Counted from the stretch's first letter, positions 16,720-25,352 are shown. The stretch: 34,624 nucleotides of DNA from Anaerolineae bacterium (GCA_003130845.1 QEXW01000073.1:1-34624), one strand, 5' to 3'. A program made the numbers and translations. The notes: generated by a model from the letters alone, not told the origin.

Positions 16720-17748
16720 ATGCCCCAAAACATCTTATTCATCTGCGGGTCGCTTAACCAGACGACCCAAATGCACGCCGTGGCCCAGCACTTAAGCGAC
16801 CACAACTGTTATTTCACCCCATATTATGCCGATGGAATCGAGCATCTCGCAGCCAAAGCCGGATTGCTCGATTTTTGTGTCCTAGGCGGGCGGCATCGGC
16901 GCGATACCCTGCAATACCTGGCCGACCACAAATTACCGATTGATGAGCGCGGCGCAGGTCACAAATACGATATGGTCGTTACCTCCTCCGACCTGATTAT
17001 TCAGAACAACATTCGCGGTAAGCGTTTGATTTTGGTGCAGGAAGGCATCACCGAGCCAGAAGGCAAACTCTACCGGCTATGGAAACTCTTCCCCTTCTTG
17101 CCGCGCTACATTGCCAACACCGCCACCAATGGCCTTTCAAATGCTTATGATATTTTCTGCGTGGCATCCGAAGGCTACCGCGACCACTTCATCCGCAAGG
17201 GCGTGCCGCCGGAAAAAATTGCCGTCACGGGCATTCCCAACTTCGACAACTTGCAGCGCCACCTAAAGAACGACTTCCCCTACCGCGATTTCGTCCTGGT
17301 CGCTACCACGCCTTATCGTGAAACGTATCGCGGCGACGACCGGATGACCTTCCTGCGCCGCTGCGTACAGGCCGCCGAAGGCCGCCCGCTGATTTTCAAA
17401 CTGCATCCCACCGAACACGTCGAGCGCGCCACGCGCGAAATCAAATCGGTGGCGCCCGATGCGCTGGTTCTCACACATGGCAACGTGAATGACATGATTG
17501 CCAACGCCAGCATGGTGATGACCCAGCAATCCACCTGCACCTTCGTCTCACTGGCGCTGGGCAAAGAGACCTACACCTATCTGGATAAGGACGAACTGCG
17601 CCGTCTGATGCCTATCCAAAACGGCGGCGTCTCCGGCGAGCGCATTGCAAAAATCGCCCGCCGCCTGCTGCATACCCCCATGCATATCCTGGAACAAATC
17701 CGCAAGCGTTACCGCCCGCGCCCACGCTGGGAAGCCGATGCCATTTAA
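16720..17748 (+). CDS. GT-B-fold transferase-like protein (glycosyl or glycerophosphotransferase-like)
   Basis: Cytosolic 342-residue protein with the look of a GT-B fold. The N-terminal half starts with a Rossmann strand (NILFICGSLNQTTQMHAVAQHL). The C-terminal half holds LIFKLHPTEHVERA and the segment MIANASMVMTQQSTCTFVSLALGKE. That pattern (K-x-HP-x-E, later S-x-x-x-x-E) resembles CDP-glycerol glycerophosphotransferases and UDP-GlcNAc 2-epimerase-like enzymes. Donor and acceptor are unknown. The ATG has GAGGAGA 5 nt upstream. It is the first gene of a plus-strand run with the two binding-protein genes, 76 nt apart from the next, so cotranscription is possible but not shown. Confidence 0.6.
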   Translation: MPQNILFICGSLNQTTQMHAVAQHLSDHNCYFTPYYADGIEHLAAKAGLLDFCVLGGRHRRDTLQYLADHKLPIDERGAGHKYDMVVTSSDLIIQNNIRGKRLILVQEGITEPEGKLYRLWKLFPFLPRYIANTATNGLSNAYDIFCVASEGYRDHFIRKGVPPEKIAVTGIPNFDNLQRHLKNDFPYRDFVLVATTPYRETYRGDDRMTFLRRCVQAAEGRPLIFKLHPTEHVERATREIKSVAPDALVLTHGNVNDMIANASMVMTQQSTCTFVSLALGKETYTYLDKDELRRLMPIQNGGVSGERIAKIARRLLHTPMHILEQIRKRYRPRPRWEADAI

Positions 17749-17758
17749 AAACAAAGCG

Positions 17759-17773
17759 TTAACAATCTGTTAA
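17759..17773. promoter_or_regulatory. TTAACA-N3-TGTTAA palindrome, possible operator
   Basis: A perfect 6-bp inverted repeat with a 3-nt spacer lies in the 76-nt gap before the substrate-binding protein gene. A related TTAACATCTGT with a later TGTTAA occurs at 16601-16626, in the divergent region upstream of the transferase gene. This could be a regulator site or chance. Confidence 0.25.
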
Positions 17774-17783
17774 GCAACGAAAT

Positions 17784-17811
17784 CCACACCCTATCGTATC
17801 ATCAGGTGTGG
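17784..17811. repeat. 7-bp hairpin before the substrate-binding protein gene
   Basis: CCACACC (17784-17790) and GGTGTGG (17805-17811) can pair around a 14-nt loop. It is just upstream of the ATG at 17825 and has no T tract, so it is not a terminator. It may affect translation of the gene or have no role. Confidence 0.35.
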
Positions 17812-17824
17812 AGAATCGAATTCA

Positions 17825-19033
17825 ATGTACACCCCTCGCATCAACTGGATATTCTTGATTCTTTTTGGACTGGCGGCCATTGGCGTCTTCGTGGCCGCCT
17901 TGCTGCTTCCCCCCTTCCGGGCGGTTGCCTACGCCCCGCTGCGAGAACTCATCATCCCGCCCCCGGCTCCCATCGTTGTGACCGTTCTCTACTCTACCGA
18001 GAAACAGGCCTGGCTAGAGGAAGTTGTTCCGGCCTTCGAGGCGAGCGGAGCCAACGTCAACGGGCATCCGGTCAAAATCCAGATGGAAAAAATGGGGTCG
18101 TGGGAAATCATCAACGCCGTGCTAGATGGCAGCCGCCAGCCGGTCATCATCAGCCCGGCCAGCATGTTGCAGATTGCCGCGCTTCAGGATTCTTCCACAA
18201 TTCAATTTGGGCGCAGCCTGGTCATCCCAGCCGATGCAATCAACTGCCGACCCGTCTTGCGCACACCGCTGGTGCTGGTGGCATGGAAGGAGCGGGCCGA
18301 CGCGCTGTGGGGGCAGCAGCCGGGCGCATCGTTATGGCCCAACATCCACGATGCGCTCGTCAACCCCAAGGGTTGGGCCGCTTTTAATCAGCCCGATTGG
18401 GGCTACGTCAAATTCGGTCACACCGACCCGCTCAAATCCAACAGCGGATTCATGACCATCCTCTTGATGACCTACGGCTATCACGGCAAGACCTCCGGCC
18501 TGACCGCCGCCGATATTCTAAACGACAGCGACTACCAGAAGTGGTTCCTGGAAATCGAAGCGAGCATTGGGCAGTTCGAGCATAGCACCGGGCCGCTCAT
18601 GCAAAAGATGATAACCTATGGCCCCAGCGTTTACGACTTCGTGGCCGTCTATGAATCCACCGCCATTGAACAAGCCGAAAATGCCGTAGGGCGCTATGGC
18701 GAGTTGCGCGTTTATTACCCGCCCGCCACGCTGTGGAGCGACCATCCCTTCTGCGTCTTGAACGCCGATTGGGTCACGCTCGACCATCGCAAAGCCGCCA
18801 TCTTGTTCCTCGATTACCTGGTGAGCAAACCCGTTCAGGAAATTGCCCTGCTCAAATACGGCTACCGTCCGGTAGATACTTCTATTCCACTCGAACAACC
18901 CGGCTCGCCCTTCGACCGCTACGCTGCCAACGGCTTCCGCGCCGATTTGTCCTTCCTGCCCGAAGCGCAGGTCCCGCCCGGCAGCGCGCTCAATACCCTG
19001 CGTGATTTTTGGGCGAGGAATGTAAATCGGTAA
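17825..19033 (+). CDS. Membrane-anchored extracellular substrate-binding protein
   Basis: 402-residue protein with one N-terminal membrane helix (about residues 8-30, IFLILFGLAAIGVFVAALLL) and no lipobox cysteine, so it is anchored with its body outside. The body is a type-2 periplasmic-binding fold of the ModA/sulfate-binding kind, starting VVTVLYSTEKQAWLEEVVPAFE. It includes VKFGHTDPLKSNSGFMTI and ends with a fold-closing GYRPVDTSIPLEQPG. The same landmarks recur in the next protein, so the two are paralogs. No permease or ATPase gene is beside it, which argues against a normal importer role. The ligand is unknown. Confidence 0.8.
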   Translation: MYTPRINWIFLILFGLAAIGVFVAALLLPPFRAVAYAPLRELIIPPPAPIVVTVLYSTEKQAWLEEVVPAFEASGANVNGHPVKIQMEKMGSWEIINAVLDGSRQPVIISPASMLQIAALQDSSTIQFGRSLVIPADAINCRPVLRTPLVLVAWKERADALWGQQPGASLWPNIHDALVNPKGWAAFNQPDWGYVKFGHTDPLKSNSGFMTILLMTYGYHGKTSGLTAADILNDSDYQKWFLEIEASIGQFEHSTGPLMQKMITYGPSVYDFVAVYESTAIEQAENAVGRYGELRVYYPPATLWSDHPFCVLNADWVTLDHRKAAILFLDYLVSKPVQEIALLKYGYRPVDTSIPLEQPGSPFDRYAANGFRADLSFLPEAQVPPGSALNTLRDFWARNVNR

Positions 19034-19049
19034 TTGGTAATTGGTAATT
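19029..19049 (+). repeat. Three tandem GGTAATT units at the stop codon of the binding-protein gene
   Basis: GGTAATT is repeated three times and includes the TAA stop of the upstream gene (19031-19033). A CCAATTAC at 19082-19089 can pair back to it, giving a weak stem across the gap before the lipoprotein gene. No promoter is evident. Confidence 0.5.
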
Positions 19050-19104
19050 CGTAACGCGCTCCAACTACTGTTTGCGATTGACCAATTACTAAATTGGAGA
19101 AACT

Positions 19105-20781
19105 ATGCGCAACACTCTCTATCTTTTATTCTCTCTCTTAGTCATCCTCTCCCTGGCTCTCTCGGCCTGCGGGCAAATCCAAGGCCTGCTTCCGGGCGGG
19201 AGCGTAACGGTCAGTATCGTCTATGGCTCAGAAAAGAAGGAGTGGCTAGAGCCGCTCGTAGCGCAGTTCAACGCGGCGGGTAACAAAACCGCTGAGGGCA
19301 AGTTGATTGTCATCGAAGCAACCCCTATGGGCTCGATTGAATCGGTGCGCGGCATCCTCGAAGGCGCGCTCCAGCCAACGGTCTGGAGCCCGGCCTCGTC
19401 CGTTTATATCCCGGTCGCCAACGCCGAATGGCGTAAATTGCATGGGGAAGACCTGGTAACAGGCAACCCCAACGACCTGGTCCTTAGCCCGGTGGTGATT
19501 GCCATGTGGCAGCCGATGGCGCAAGCCCTGGGCTGGCCCGATAAAGCCATCGGCTGGGCCGATATTGCCGCGCTGGCCACCTCCGAGGAAGGCTGGAGCG
19601 CCTACGGCCACCCGGAATGGGGCGAGTTCAAGTTTGGTCACACCCACCCCGCTTACAGTAACAGCGGCATCGTCTCCATCATCGCCGAAGCCTACGCCGG
19701 CGCAGGAAAACAGCGCGGCCTGACCGAAGCCGACCTGGACGACCCCAAAGTACGGGACTTGATGGCAGCGGTCGAAAAGAGCATCATCCACTACGGCACC
19801 AGCACCGGCTTCTTCGCCGAGCGCATGTTCGAGCGCGGACCATCGTACCTGAGCGCAGCCGTTTTATATGAAAACCTGGTGGTGGCGCAGGAAACCAAAC
19901 GCCTAAACGGGCAATCTTCCCAAATCCCGGTCGTGGCAATTTACCCCAAAGAAGGCACGTTCTGGACGAATAACCCCTACGTGGTGGTAAACGCGCCCTG
20001 GGTCACGGCAGAACAGCGCGAAGCGGCGGGCATCTTCGAGGCCTTCCTGCTCGACCGGCCCCAACAGTTGAAAGCCCTGGAATACGGCTTCCGCCCGGCC
20101 GACCCCAGCATCCCACTCACCGCCCCGCTCGATTCCCAACACGGCATTGACATCACCCAGCCCAAGACCATTCTAGAGATTCCTAGCGCAGCGGTGATAG
20201 ATAAAATTCAAACCCTGTGGCGCGAGACGAAAAAACCGGTGGACCTGGTGGTGGTGATGGACATTTCCGGCAGTATGCGCGGCGACAAAATTACCACGGC
20301 CCGCGCCAGTTTGCTGGAATTCGTCAAGAAATTGGATGACCGTGACCGCCTGCAAATCATCCTGTTCAGTTCCAAAATTTCCACCCTCACGCCGCTCACC
20401 CCACTGGGGCCGAAGCGCCAGCAAGTGTTGAACAGCGTGGCCGGCATTTTTGAGCAGGGTGATACCAAACTCTACGACGCCACCCTGGCCGCCTACCAAG
20501 ATTTGGCCGCCAACGGCAACCCTGACCATATTCGCGCCATTGTAATCTTGAGCGACGGTGCAGATACGGCTTCCAATCAAACGCTGGATGAAGTGATGAG
20601 CCAAATCAACGCGGCCGCCGGCGAAGGGGGCAACGCCATCAAGATTTTCACCATTGCTTTCGGCAGCGACGCAGATGAAAACGTGCTAAAACAAATTGCC
20701 GAACCCACCGGCGGCAAACAATACAAAAGTTCGCCGGAAAATATCCAAAAAATCTACGACGAAATCGCCACGTTCTTCTAA
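19105..20781 (+). CDS. Substrate-binding and VWA domain lipoprotein
   Basis: 558-residue surface lipoprotein. The signal peptide ends in the lipobox LSAC with the lipidated Cys22. Residues about 33-345 form a type-2 substrate-binding domain paralogous to the preceding protein (VSIVYGSEKKEWLEPLVAQF; FKFGHTHPAYSNSGIVSI; GFRPADPSIPL). Residues about 378-555 are a von Willebrand factor A domain with a complete metal-ion site: DISGS (Asp386, Ser388, Ser390), Thr454 in GDTKLYDAT and Asp484 in LSDGADT. Such VWA domains bind protein partners through a divalent metal. RefSeq uses a name like this for similar fusions, but no function is established to my knowledge. Cotranscription with the neighbours is likely. 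Confidence 0.9.
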   Translation: MRNTLYLLFSLLVILSLALSACGQIQGLLPGGSVTVSIVYGSEKKEWLEPLVAQFNAAGNKTAEGKLIVIEATPMGSIESVRGILEGALQPTVWSPASSVYIPVANAEWRKLHGEDLVTGNPNDLVLSPVVIAMWQPMAQALGWPDKAIGWADIAALATSEEGWSAYGHPEWGEFKFGHTHPAYSNSGIVSIIAEAYAGAGKQRGLTEADLDDPKVRDLMAAVEKSIIHYGTSTGFFAERMFERGPSYLSAAVLYENLVVAQETKRLNGQSSQIPVVAIYPKEGTFWTNNPYVVVNAPWVTAEQREAAGIFEAFLLDRPQQLKALEYGFRPADPSIPLTAPLDSQHGIDITQPKTILEIPSAAVIDKIQTLWRETKKPVDLVVVMDISGSMRGDKITTARASLLEFVKKLDDRDRLQIILFSSKISTLTPLTPLGPKRQQVLNSVAGIFEQGDTKLYDATLAAYQDLAANGNPDHIRAIVILSDGADTASNQTLDEVMSQINAAAGEGGNAIKIFTIAFGSDADENVLKQIAEPTGGKQYKSSPENIQKIYDEIATFF

Positions 20782-20791
20782 TTCTCCCTCA

Positions 20792-20816
20792 CCCCCTCTC
20801 CTCCGGGGAGAGGGGG
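20792..20816. repeat. REP-like GC-rich hairpin
   Basis: CCCCCTCTCC (20792-20801) pairs perfectly with GGAGAGGGGG (20807-20816) around a 5-nt loop, between the VWA lipoprotein gene and the coiled-coil gene. There is no T tract. A similar CCTCTCCC-ACC-GGGAGAGG hairpin occurs at 28770-28788. It may protect mRNA ends within the operon. Confidence 0.6.
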
Positions 20817-20832
20817 AACAACGCTAGCAATT

Positions 20833-21564
20833 ATGCCCCGCTCTCCACTCTTTCTCGCCTTGCTCAACCCCGTCAACCTGGCCATGCTGGCGCTGACGGC
20901 TGCCGCCGGTCTGTGTTCGGCCTGGTGGCTGGCACCAATTGGCTTCGTCCTCTGGCTGGTGATGGTCATCCTCATCGCCCGCGACCCCGGCCTGCAAATG
21001 ACCTTCACCCGCCAGAACCGTCAGCCGCTGGCCCAGCGCTATCAATTTCGATTTGACCGTTTGGAACGAGCCCGGTTTTCGGTCTTCAACACGCTTTCAC
21101 AATCCAGCCCACAACTGCGCCGCGCGCTGGAACCGGTGGAACTGGCACTCGATGAACTCGTCGAACACGCGTATCAACTCTGCCTGCGCATGAGCGCGTT
21201 GGATAACAATCTGGCTGTCCAGCAAATCAGCAGCAATTTCAACGAGGATATCGCCAAACTAGAGAAAAGCATTGCCGAAACCAGCGACCCAACCGCACGC
21301 CGCGAGTTTGAAGCCGCTTTACAATCGCTGCAAACTCGTCAAGCCCAGTTGAAAGAAATCAGCACCCTGCTCTCCCGGTTTGAAGCGCAACTGACCGGCA
21401 CCATCAGCGCCGTAGATGGCGTAGTGACCGGGGTGGTCAGCCTGAAAGGACGCAGCCCGCAGTTCGCCGCTGAAAAAATCCCAGCTTTGCTGCAAATCCT
21501 GCAAACAGAACAAGACGAATTGACGCAATTTGACCGTCAACTTGAGACATCCTCCATTTTGTAA
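20833..21564 (+). CDS. Two-helix membrane protein with cytosolic coiled-coil
   Basis: 243-residue protein not matched to a known family. Two hydrophobic helices lie at about residues 8-28 and 32-50 with a short turn between them, so the N- and C-termini are on the same side. The rest is charged and helical, with a heptad-like coiled-coil around 105-190 (NFNEDIAKLEKSIAET and LQSLQTRQAQLKEISTLLSRFEAQL). It lies 51 nt after the VWA lipoprotein gene on the same strand. In position and form it resembles small membrane partners seen near toxic-anion-resistance (TelA/XpaC-like) genes, but this is a loose comparison. The Shine-Dalgarno is weak, so the start at 20833 is tentative. Confidence 0.65.
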   Translation: MPRSPLFLALLNPVNLAMLALTAAAGLCSAWWLAPIGFVLWLVMVILIARDPGLQMTFTRQNRQPLAQRYQFRFDRLERARFSVFNTLSQSSPQLRRALEPVELALDELVEHAYQLCLRMSALDNNLAVQQISSNFNEDIAKLEKSIAETSDPTARREFEAALQSLQTRQAQLKEISTLLSRFEAQLTGTISAVDGVVTGVVSLKGRSPQFAAEKIPALLQILQTEQDELTQFDRQLETSSIL

Positions 21565-21589
21565 CCTGCACAATACGAGCCACCCGCCA

Positions 21590-21661
21590 GTTGTTTTTGG
21601 GACGCGCAAATTTTCCAAGATTTCTTCGGAAAACGCGCTTTTTTGTCCGCGTTTCTCTACA
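21590..21661 (-). repeat. Dispersed intergenic repeat, copy C (inverted)
   Basis: Read on the minus strand this gives AGAGAAACGCGGACAA, then GCGCGTTTTCCGAAGAAA, GGAAAATTTGCGCG and TCCCAAAAACA. It aligns with copy A (7780-7858) with a few changes and a deletion near the end. It lies in the 362-nt gap before tatA. Confidence 0.65.
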
Positions 21662-21926
21662 CCCAATCTTGACCCAAGTTGCCACCTTGCAAAATTCGCA
21701 CGGGTCTTAAGGCAACGTCGCAGAGACGCCAAGAAAAGCATGAGAATCTTGGCATCTTAGCGCTGTTGGATTCACAAAGCCCACCCCAAAGCGATTCAAG
21801 AACCAAAGGGAGCCACTTGAGCATTTTAAAACTGTCCAGCGGCTCGAACAAAGACAAGAGGGGGAGAACATTTTCGGGTAAAATCAGGGCATTCCACTCC
21901 TACCAGCCCCACAAAAGGAGACTCGC
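21662..21926. other. Gene-free stretch upstream of tatA with a short hairpin
   Basis: Holds an imperfect stem GACGCCAAGA (21725-21734) with TCTTGGCATC (21747-21756) in a run of the 'cgcagagacgccaag' type often seen between bacterial genes. A TAAAAT at 21879-21884 could be the tatA -10 box, with no convincing -35. No coding sequence with a ribosome-binding site was found. Confidence 0.45.
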
Positions 21927-22097
21927 ATGCCCAATTTCGGCCCAACCGAACTGATTATCATCCTCATTATCGTCATCCTGCTCTTTGGCGTTGGACGCAT
22001 TGGCAAAATTGCCGGGGAGCTTGGCAGCGCCATTCGCAACTTCCGCGAATCGCTCAAAGGCGAAGAAGAAAAAAAAGAGACTGAAAAGAAAGAATAA
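21927..22097 (+). CDS. tatA: Sec-independent protein translocase subunit TatA
   Basis: 56-residue TatA/E-type protein, pore-forming component of the twin-arginine pathway that exports folded proteins across the inner membrane. The N-terminus FGPTELIIILIIVILLFG gives the short transmembrane helix with a polar Glu8. The FG hinge is followed by the amphipathic helix GRIGKIAGELGSAIRNFRESL, and a Glu/Lys-rich tail ends the protein. AAAAGGAG lies 6 nt before the ATG. It is only 36 nt from pgl, so the two may share a transcript. No tatC is in the window. The gene is easy to miss because of its length. Confidence 0.92.
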   Translation: MPNFGPTELIIILIIVILLFGVGRIGKIAGELGSAIRNFRESLKGEEEKKETEKKE

Positions 22098-22133
22098 CGG
22101 TTTCATCATTTTGTGCTGCTCCCCTCCATCGTC

Positions 22134-22844
22134 ATGCAGCCTGTTCTCGAAATCTTCCCCACCCCTAACGCACTGGTTGATTACGCTGCTCGCTTGTTCG
22201 CGCAAATGGCAGAAGCCGCGCCGAAGCGCTTCAGCGTGGCGCTCTCCGGGGGCAGCACGCCGCGCGCGCTGTATGAACGGCTGACCGCGCCAGACCTGGC
22301 CAAGCGCATCCCCTGGCGCAAGGTTCACTTGTTTTGGGGCGATGAGCGCTGCGTCCCTCCAGAACATCCCGATAGCAATTACGGCCTGGCTGCCAGCACG
22401 CTGCTGGCGCGCATTCGCCTGCCGGTTGAAAACATTCACCGCATACGGGGTGAACTGCCCGCGGCCGAAGCCGCCCGCCTGTACGAAGCAGAATTGCGCG
22501 CCTTCTTTGGCGAGATACCGGCCTTTGACCTGGTTTTCCTGGGGATGGGCGAAGACGGTCACACCGCCTCGCTCTTTCCGGGTTCGCCCGCCCTGGCCGA
22601 ATCCGTGCGCTGGGCGATAGAGGTGGAACATACCGCCCCGCCGCCCCCCCTCATCTCGCGGGTGACCCTGACCTTTGGAGTGTTAAACGCCGCCCGCCGG
22701 GTGATTTTCCTGGTGAGCGGCGCATCGAAAGCCGAAATGTTTGCACAAGTTTGGCGCGGAGCCGATTTCCCGGCCGCTCACATCCGCCCTGGCAAAGGGG
22801 AAGTGCTGTGGCTGGTAGACCAGGCCGCCGCGGCAAGGTTGTAA
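22134..22844 (+). CDS. pgl: 6-phosphogluconolactonase
   Basis: Cytosolic hydrolase of 6-phosphogluconolactone, second step of the oxidative pentose phosphate pathway. The family (DevB/NagB-like) motifs are FSVALSGGSTPRALYERL near the start, WGDERCVPPEHPDSNYGLA in the middle and FLGMGEDGHTASLFPGSP in the second half. 236 residues is normal. The open frame also allows a GTG at 22113, but ATG at 22134 gives the usual N-terminus (VLEIFPTPNALVDYAA). Neither has a good Shine-Dalgarno sequence, and coupling to tatA is possible. It faces zwf tail to tail with only 3 nt between the stop codons and no terminator hairpin, so the two transcripts probably overlap. Confidence 0.93.
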   Translation: MQPVLEIFPTPNALVDYAARLFAQMAEAAPKRFSVALSGGSTPRALYERLTAPDLAKRIPWRKVHLFWGDERCVPPEHPDSNYGLAASTLLARIRLPVENIHRIRGELPAAEAARLYEAELRAFFGEIPAFDLVFLGMGEDGHTASLFPGSPALAESVRWAIEVEHTAPPPPLISRVTLTFGVLNAARRVIFLVSGASKAEMFAQVWRGADFPAAHIRPGKGEVLWLVDQAAAARL

Positions 22845-22847
22845 CGA

Positions 22848-24305
22848 CTATTCTCTGCCCAGCCGCCAGCGATGACCGGCGCGGGCGAGCAGCGCATCGG
22901 CCTCGGCCGGACCCCACGAACCGCGCGGGTATGTCACCAGCGGGGGCGCAGCCGGGGTTTGCCAGCCTTCCAGGATGGGGTCAATCAATTTCCAGGAGGC
23001 TTCGATTCCATCCGAACGGGTGAACAGCGAGGCGTCGCCATCCAGGGCTTCGAGCAGAAGCCGCTCATAGGCTTCGGGAATGCTGCGGTCATTGAAAGAA
23101 TCGCGATAGTGAAAATCCATATCCACCGGGCGCATCTCCTGGTCAGAATCGGGGACTTTGGCCTGGAAGCGCAGGTGAATGCCTTCATCCGGCTGAATGG
23201 TGAGCGCCAGGATGTTAGGGCTGAAATCGGCCCCTGGCGGCAGGTGGAACATCAGGTGGGGCGGGCGCTGAAATTCGATGATGATTTCCGAAATTTTGCG
23301 CCGCAAGGCCTTGCCAGAACGCAGGTAAAACGGCACGCCCTGCCAGCGCCAGTTATCTATGAAGAGTTTAAGCGCGGCATAGGTGGGGGTTTGAGAATCG
23401 GGCGCTGTGCCTTCCGTTTCGCGGTAGCCCGCGTATTGCGCCCGGACGGTATCTTCCAGCGCAATCGGGCGAATGCTCTTAAGCACTTTGACCGTTTCGT
23501 TGCGCACCGCATCGGCTTCAAAGGAAGCGGGCGGCTCCATCGCCACCAGCGAGAGCAGTTGCAACAGGTGATTCTGGAACATATCGCGCAAGACGCCGGA
23601 AGTGTCGTAATAGCCAGCGCGGGAGCCAATATCTACGCTCTCGGCCACCGTGATTTGCACATTGCTCACATAGCGGCGGTTCCAGACCGGCTCAAAGATG
23701 GTGTTGGCGAAACGAAAGAACAAGATATTTTGCGAGGTTTCTTTGCCCAAATAGTGGTCAATGCGATAGATTTGCCGCTCAGCGAAAGACGCCTGTAGGG
23801 CATGCGTCAGTTCGCGCGCCGATTGTAAATCGTGTCCGAAGGGTTTTTCCACGATAATGCGCCGCCACGCGCCGTAATCTTCGTCATCTTGCGCCATGCC
23901 GGCTGCGCCCAAATGCCCGGCCACCGCCACGTAATACTCCGGCGCGGTGGCCAGATAGTACAGCCGGTTGGCAGGGCCGCCTTCCAGCCCGCGCAGGAAG
24001 TTCTCCAGGCGAGAGAAGTCTTCAGCCTGGTCGAGATTGCCCTGAAAGTAGTGAATGCGCGGGGCGAATTGTTCCCACACCGCCGGGTCGAAGGTCTCCG
24101 GGCTGAATTGCACCACGCCCTCGCGCAAACGGGCGCGAAAGGCGTCATCGGAATACGGGCGGCGGGCAAACCCGACCACGTTCGCGCATTCCGAAAGCCG
24201 CCCTTTGCGGAAGTTGTTATACAGCGCCGGAATCAGTTTCCGCCAGGTCAGGTCACCGGAAGCGCCAAAAATGACAATGCTGGTAGATTGGCAGGTTTCG
24301 CTCAT
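22848..24305 (-). CDS. zwf: Glucose-6-phosphate 1-dehydrogenase
   Basis: Cytosolic first enzyme of the oxidative pentose phosphate pathway, making NADPH and 6-phosphogluconolactone. The nucleotide-binding [17 protein letters not shown] is at residues 14-30, EKPFGHD at 153-159 and the active-site RIDHYLGKE at 181-189. 485 residues is the usual length. Its ATG overlaps the TGA of the upstream gnd gene by 4 nt (24302-24305), which indicates translational coupling in one operon. The lactonase gene lies on the opposite strand just past its end. Confidence 0.97.
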   Translation of the reverse strand: MSETCQSTSIVIFGASGDLTWRKLIPALYNNFRKGRLSECANVVGFARRPYSDDAFRARLREGVVQFSPETFDPAVWEQFAPRIHYFQGNLDQAEDFSRLENFLRGLEGGPANRLYYLATAPEYYVAVAGHLGAAGMAQDDEDYGAWRRIIVEKPFGHDLQSARELTHALQASFAERQIYRIDHYLGKETSQNILFFRFANTIFEPVWNRRYVSNVQITVAESVDIGSRAGYYDTSGVLRDMFQNHLLQLLSLVAMEPPASFEADAVRNETVKVLKSIRPIALEDTVRAQYAGYRETEGTAPDSQTPTYAALKLFIDNWRWQGVPFYLRSGKALRRKISEIIIEFQRPPHLMFHLPPGADFSPNILALTIQPDEGIHLRFQAKVPDSDQEMRPVDMDFHYRDSFNDRSIPEAYERLLLEALDGDASLFTRSDGIEASWKLIDPILEGWQTPAAPPLVTYPRGSWGPAEADALLARAGHRWRLGRE

Positions 24306-25216
24306 CGTTCAACCTTCTTGACGGCGTGTCCACCGAACTGATTGCGCATGGCGGCCAGCAATTTGGCAGCGAAACTCTCCTCCTGACGGCTGGCGAATCG
24401 CTGCTGAAGCGAGAGCGTGATGACCGGCGCGGGTATATCTAAATCTACGGCTTCAAAAACTGTCCAGCGGCCTTCTCCAGAATCGGGAACGTAACCGGCA
24501 ATTTCGCTTAATTCCTGGTCAGCGGCCAGGGCATTGGCGGTCAAGTCCAACAGCCAGGAGCGTACCACCGAGCCATGCCGCCAGATTTCGGCAATCTGGT
24601 GCAGGTCAAGGGCATAGTCGCGCTTGGCGTGCAGGATTTCGAAGCCTTCGGCGTAGGCCTGCATGAGACCGTATTCAATGCCGTTGTGAATCATCTTGAC
24701 GAAATGCCCGGCGCCCACGCCGCCCACGTGTCCCCAGCCCTTATCCGGCGCGGGGGCCAGGGTCTCGAAAATCGGTTTCAGACGGGAAACGTCTTCCGCT
24801 TCGCCGCCGACCATCAGGCTGTAGCCTTCTTTCAGCCCCCACACCCCACCACTCGTGCCGACATCCACATAGTGGATGCCTTTCTCTTTCAGCGCGGCGG
24901 CGCGGCGGATGTCATCTTTGTAGAAGGTGTTACCGCCGTCAATAATCGTATCGCCCAGGGCGAACAACCCGGCCAGTTCTGCGATGACGGCTTCGGTGGC
25001 GTCTCCGGCCGGCACCATCACCCAGGCGGCGCGCGGCGCGGGCAGGGTGGCGGCTAGTTCTGGCAGCGTGCGGACGGCGGTCAGGCCAATTTCCGCCTGG
25101 AGCGATTCGGCCAGGCTGAAATCGCGGTCGAACCCGACCACGCGATGCCCGCCTCGCACCAGGCGGCGCGCCATGTTGGCGCCCATTTTTCCTAATCCAA
25201 TCAATGCAATGTCCAT
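24302..25216 (-). CDS. gnd: 6-phosphogluconate dehydrogenase, decarboxylating, short form
   Basis: Third step of the oxidative pentose phosphate pathway, giving ribulose-5-phosphate and CO2. The Rossmann motif [11 protein letters not shown] lies at residues 6-16. Substrate-binding [19 protein letters not shown] and the catalytic region [18 protein letters not shown] are clear. At 304 residues it is the short form found in many Gram-positives and Chloroflexota, lacking the long C-terminal helical domain of the 470-residue enzyme. The second strand ends VVGFDRDF; an acidic residue there favours NAD+ over NADP+, which is an inference. AGGAGACG precedes the ATG and a good -10 box lies about 60 nt upstream. 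Confidence 0.93.
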   Translation of the reverse strand: MDIALIGLGKMGANMARRLVRGGHRVVGFDRDFSLAESLQAEIGLTAVRTLPELAATLPAPRAAWVMVPAGDATEAVIAELAGLFALGDTIIDGGNTFYKDDIRRAAALKEKGIHYVDVGTSGGVWGLKEGYSLMVGGEAEDVSRLKPIFETLAPAPDKGWGHVGGVGAGHFVKMIHNGIEYGLMQAYAEGFEILHAKRDYALDLHQIAEIWRHGSVVRSWLLDLTANALAADQELSEIAGYVPDSGEGRWTVFEAVDLDIPAPVITLSLQQRFASRQEESFAAKLLAAMRNQFGGHAVKKVER

Positions 25217-25275
25217 GAAACGTCTCCTATTTGACGAAAAGTTTGGCTATTGAAAAGCGTTTGATATGCCGAACG

Positions 25276-25281
25276 ATTATA
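25276..25281 (-). promoter_or_regulatory. -10 box of the gnd-zwf operon
   Basis: On the minus strand this reads TATAAT, 59 nt before the gnd ATG, giving a leader of about 50 nt. A TTTCAG 17 bp upstream is a weak -35 candidate. Confidence 0.5.
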
Positions 25282-25352
25282 GTCTGTTGAACACTCCACT
25301 GAAATTAACGTTGTATCTAAAATTTTCTAGCCGTGTTCCCCTTTCTAAACAC

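Noticed and set aside
17806-18387. A 193-codon frame overlapping the start of the binding-protein gene
   Set aside because: Arg/Gly/Pro-rich out-of-phase reading of the same DNA with no membrane or domain pattern.
22872-23798. A 308-codon open frame on the plus strand opposite zwf
   Set aside because: It is a shadow of zwf in GC-rich DNA. The minus strand holds all G6PD motifs.
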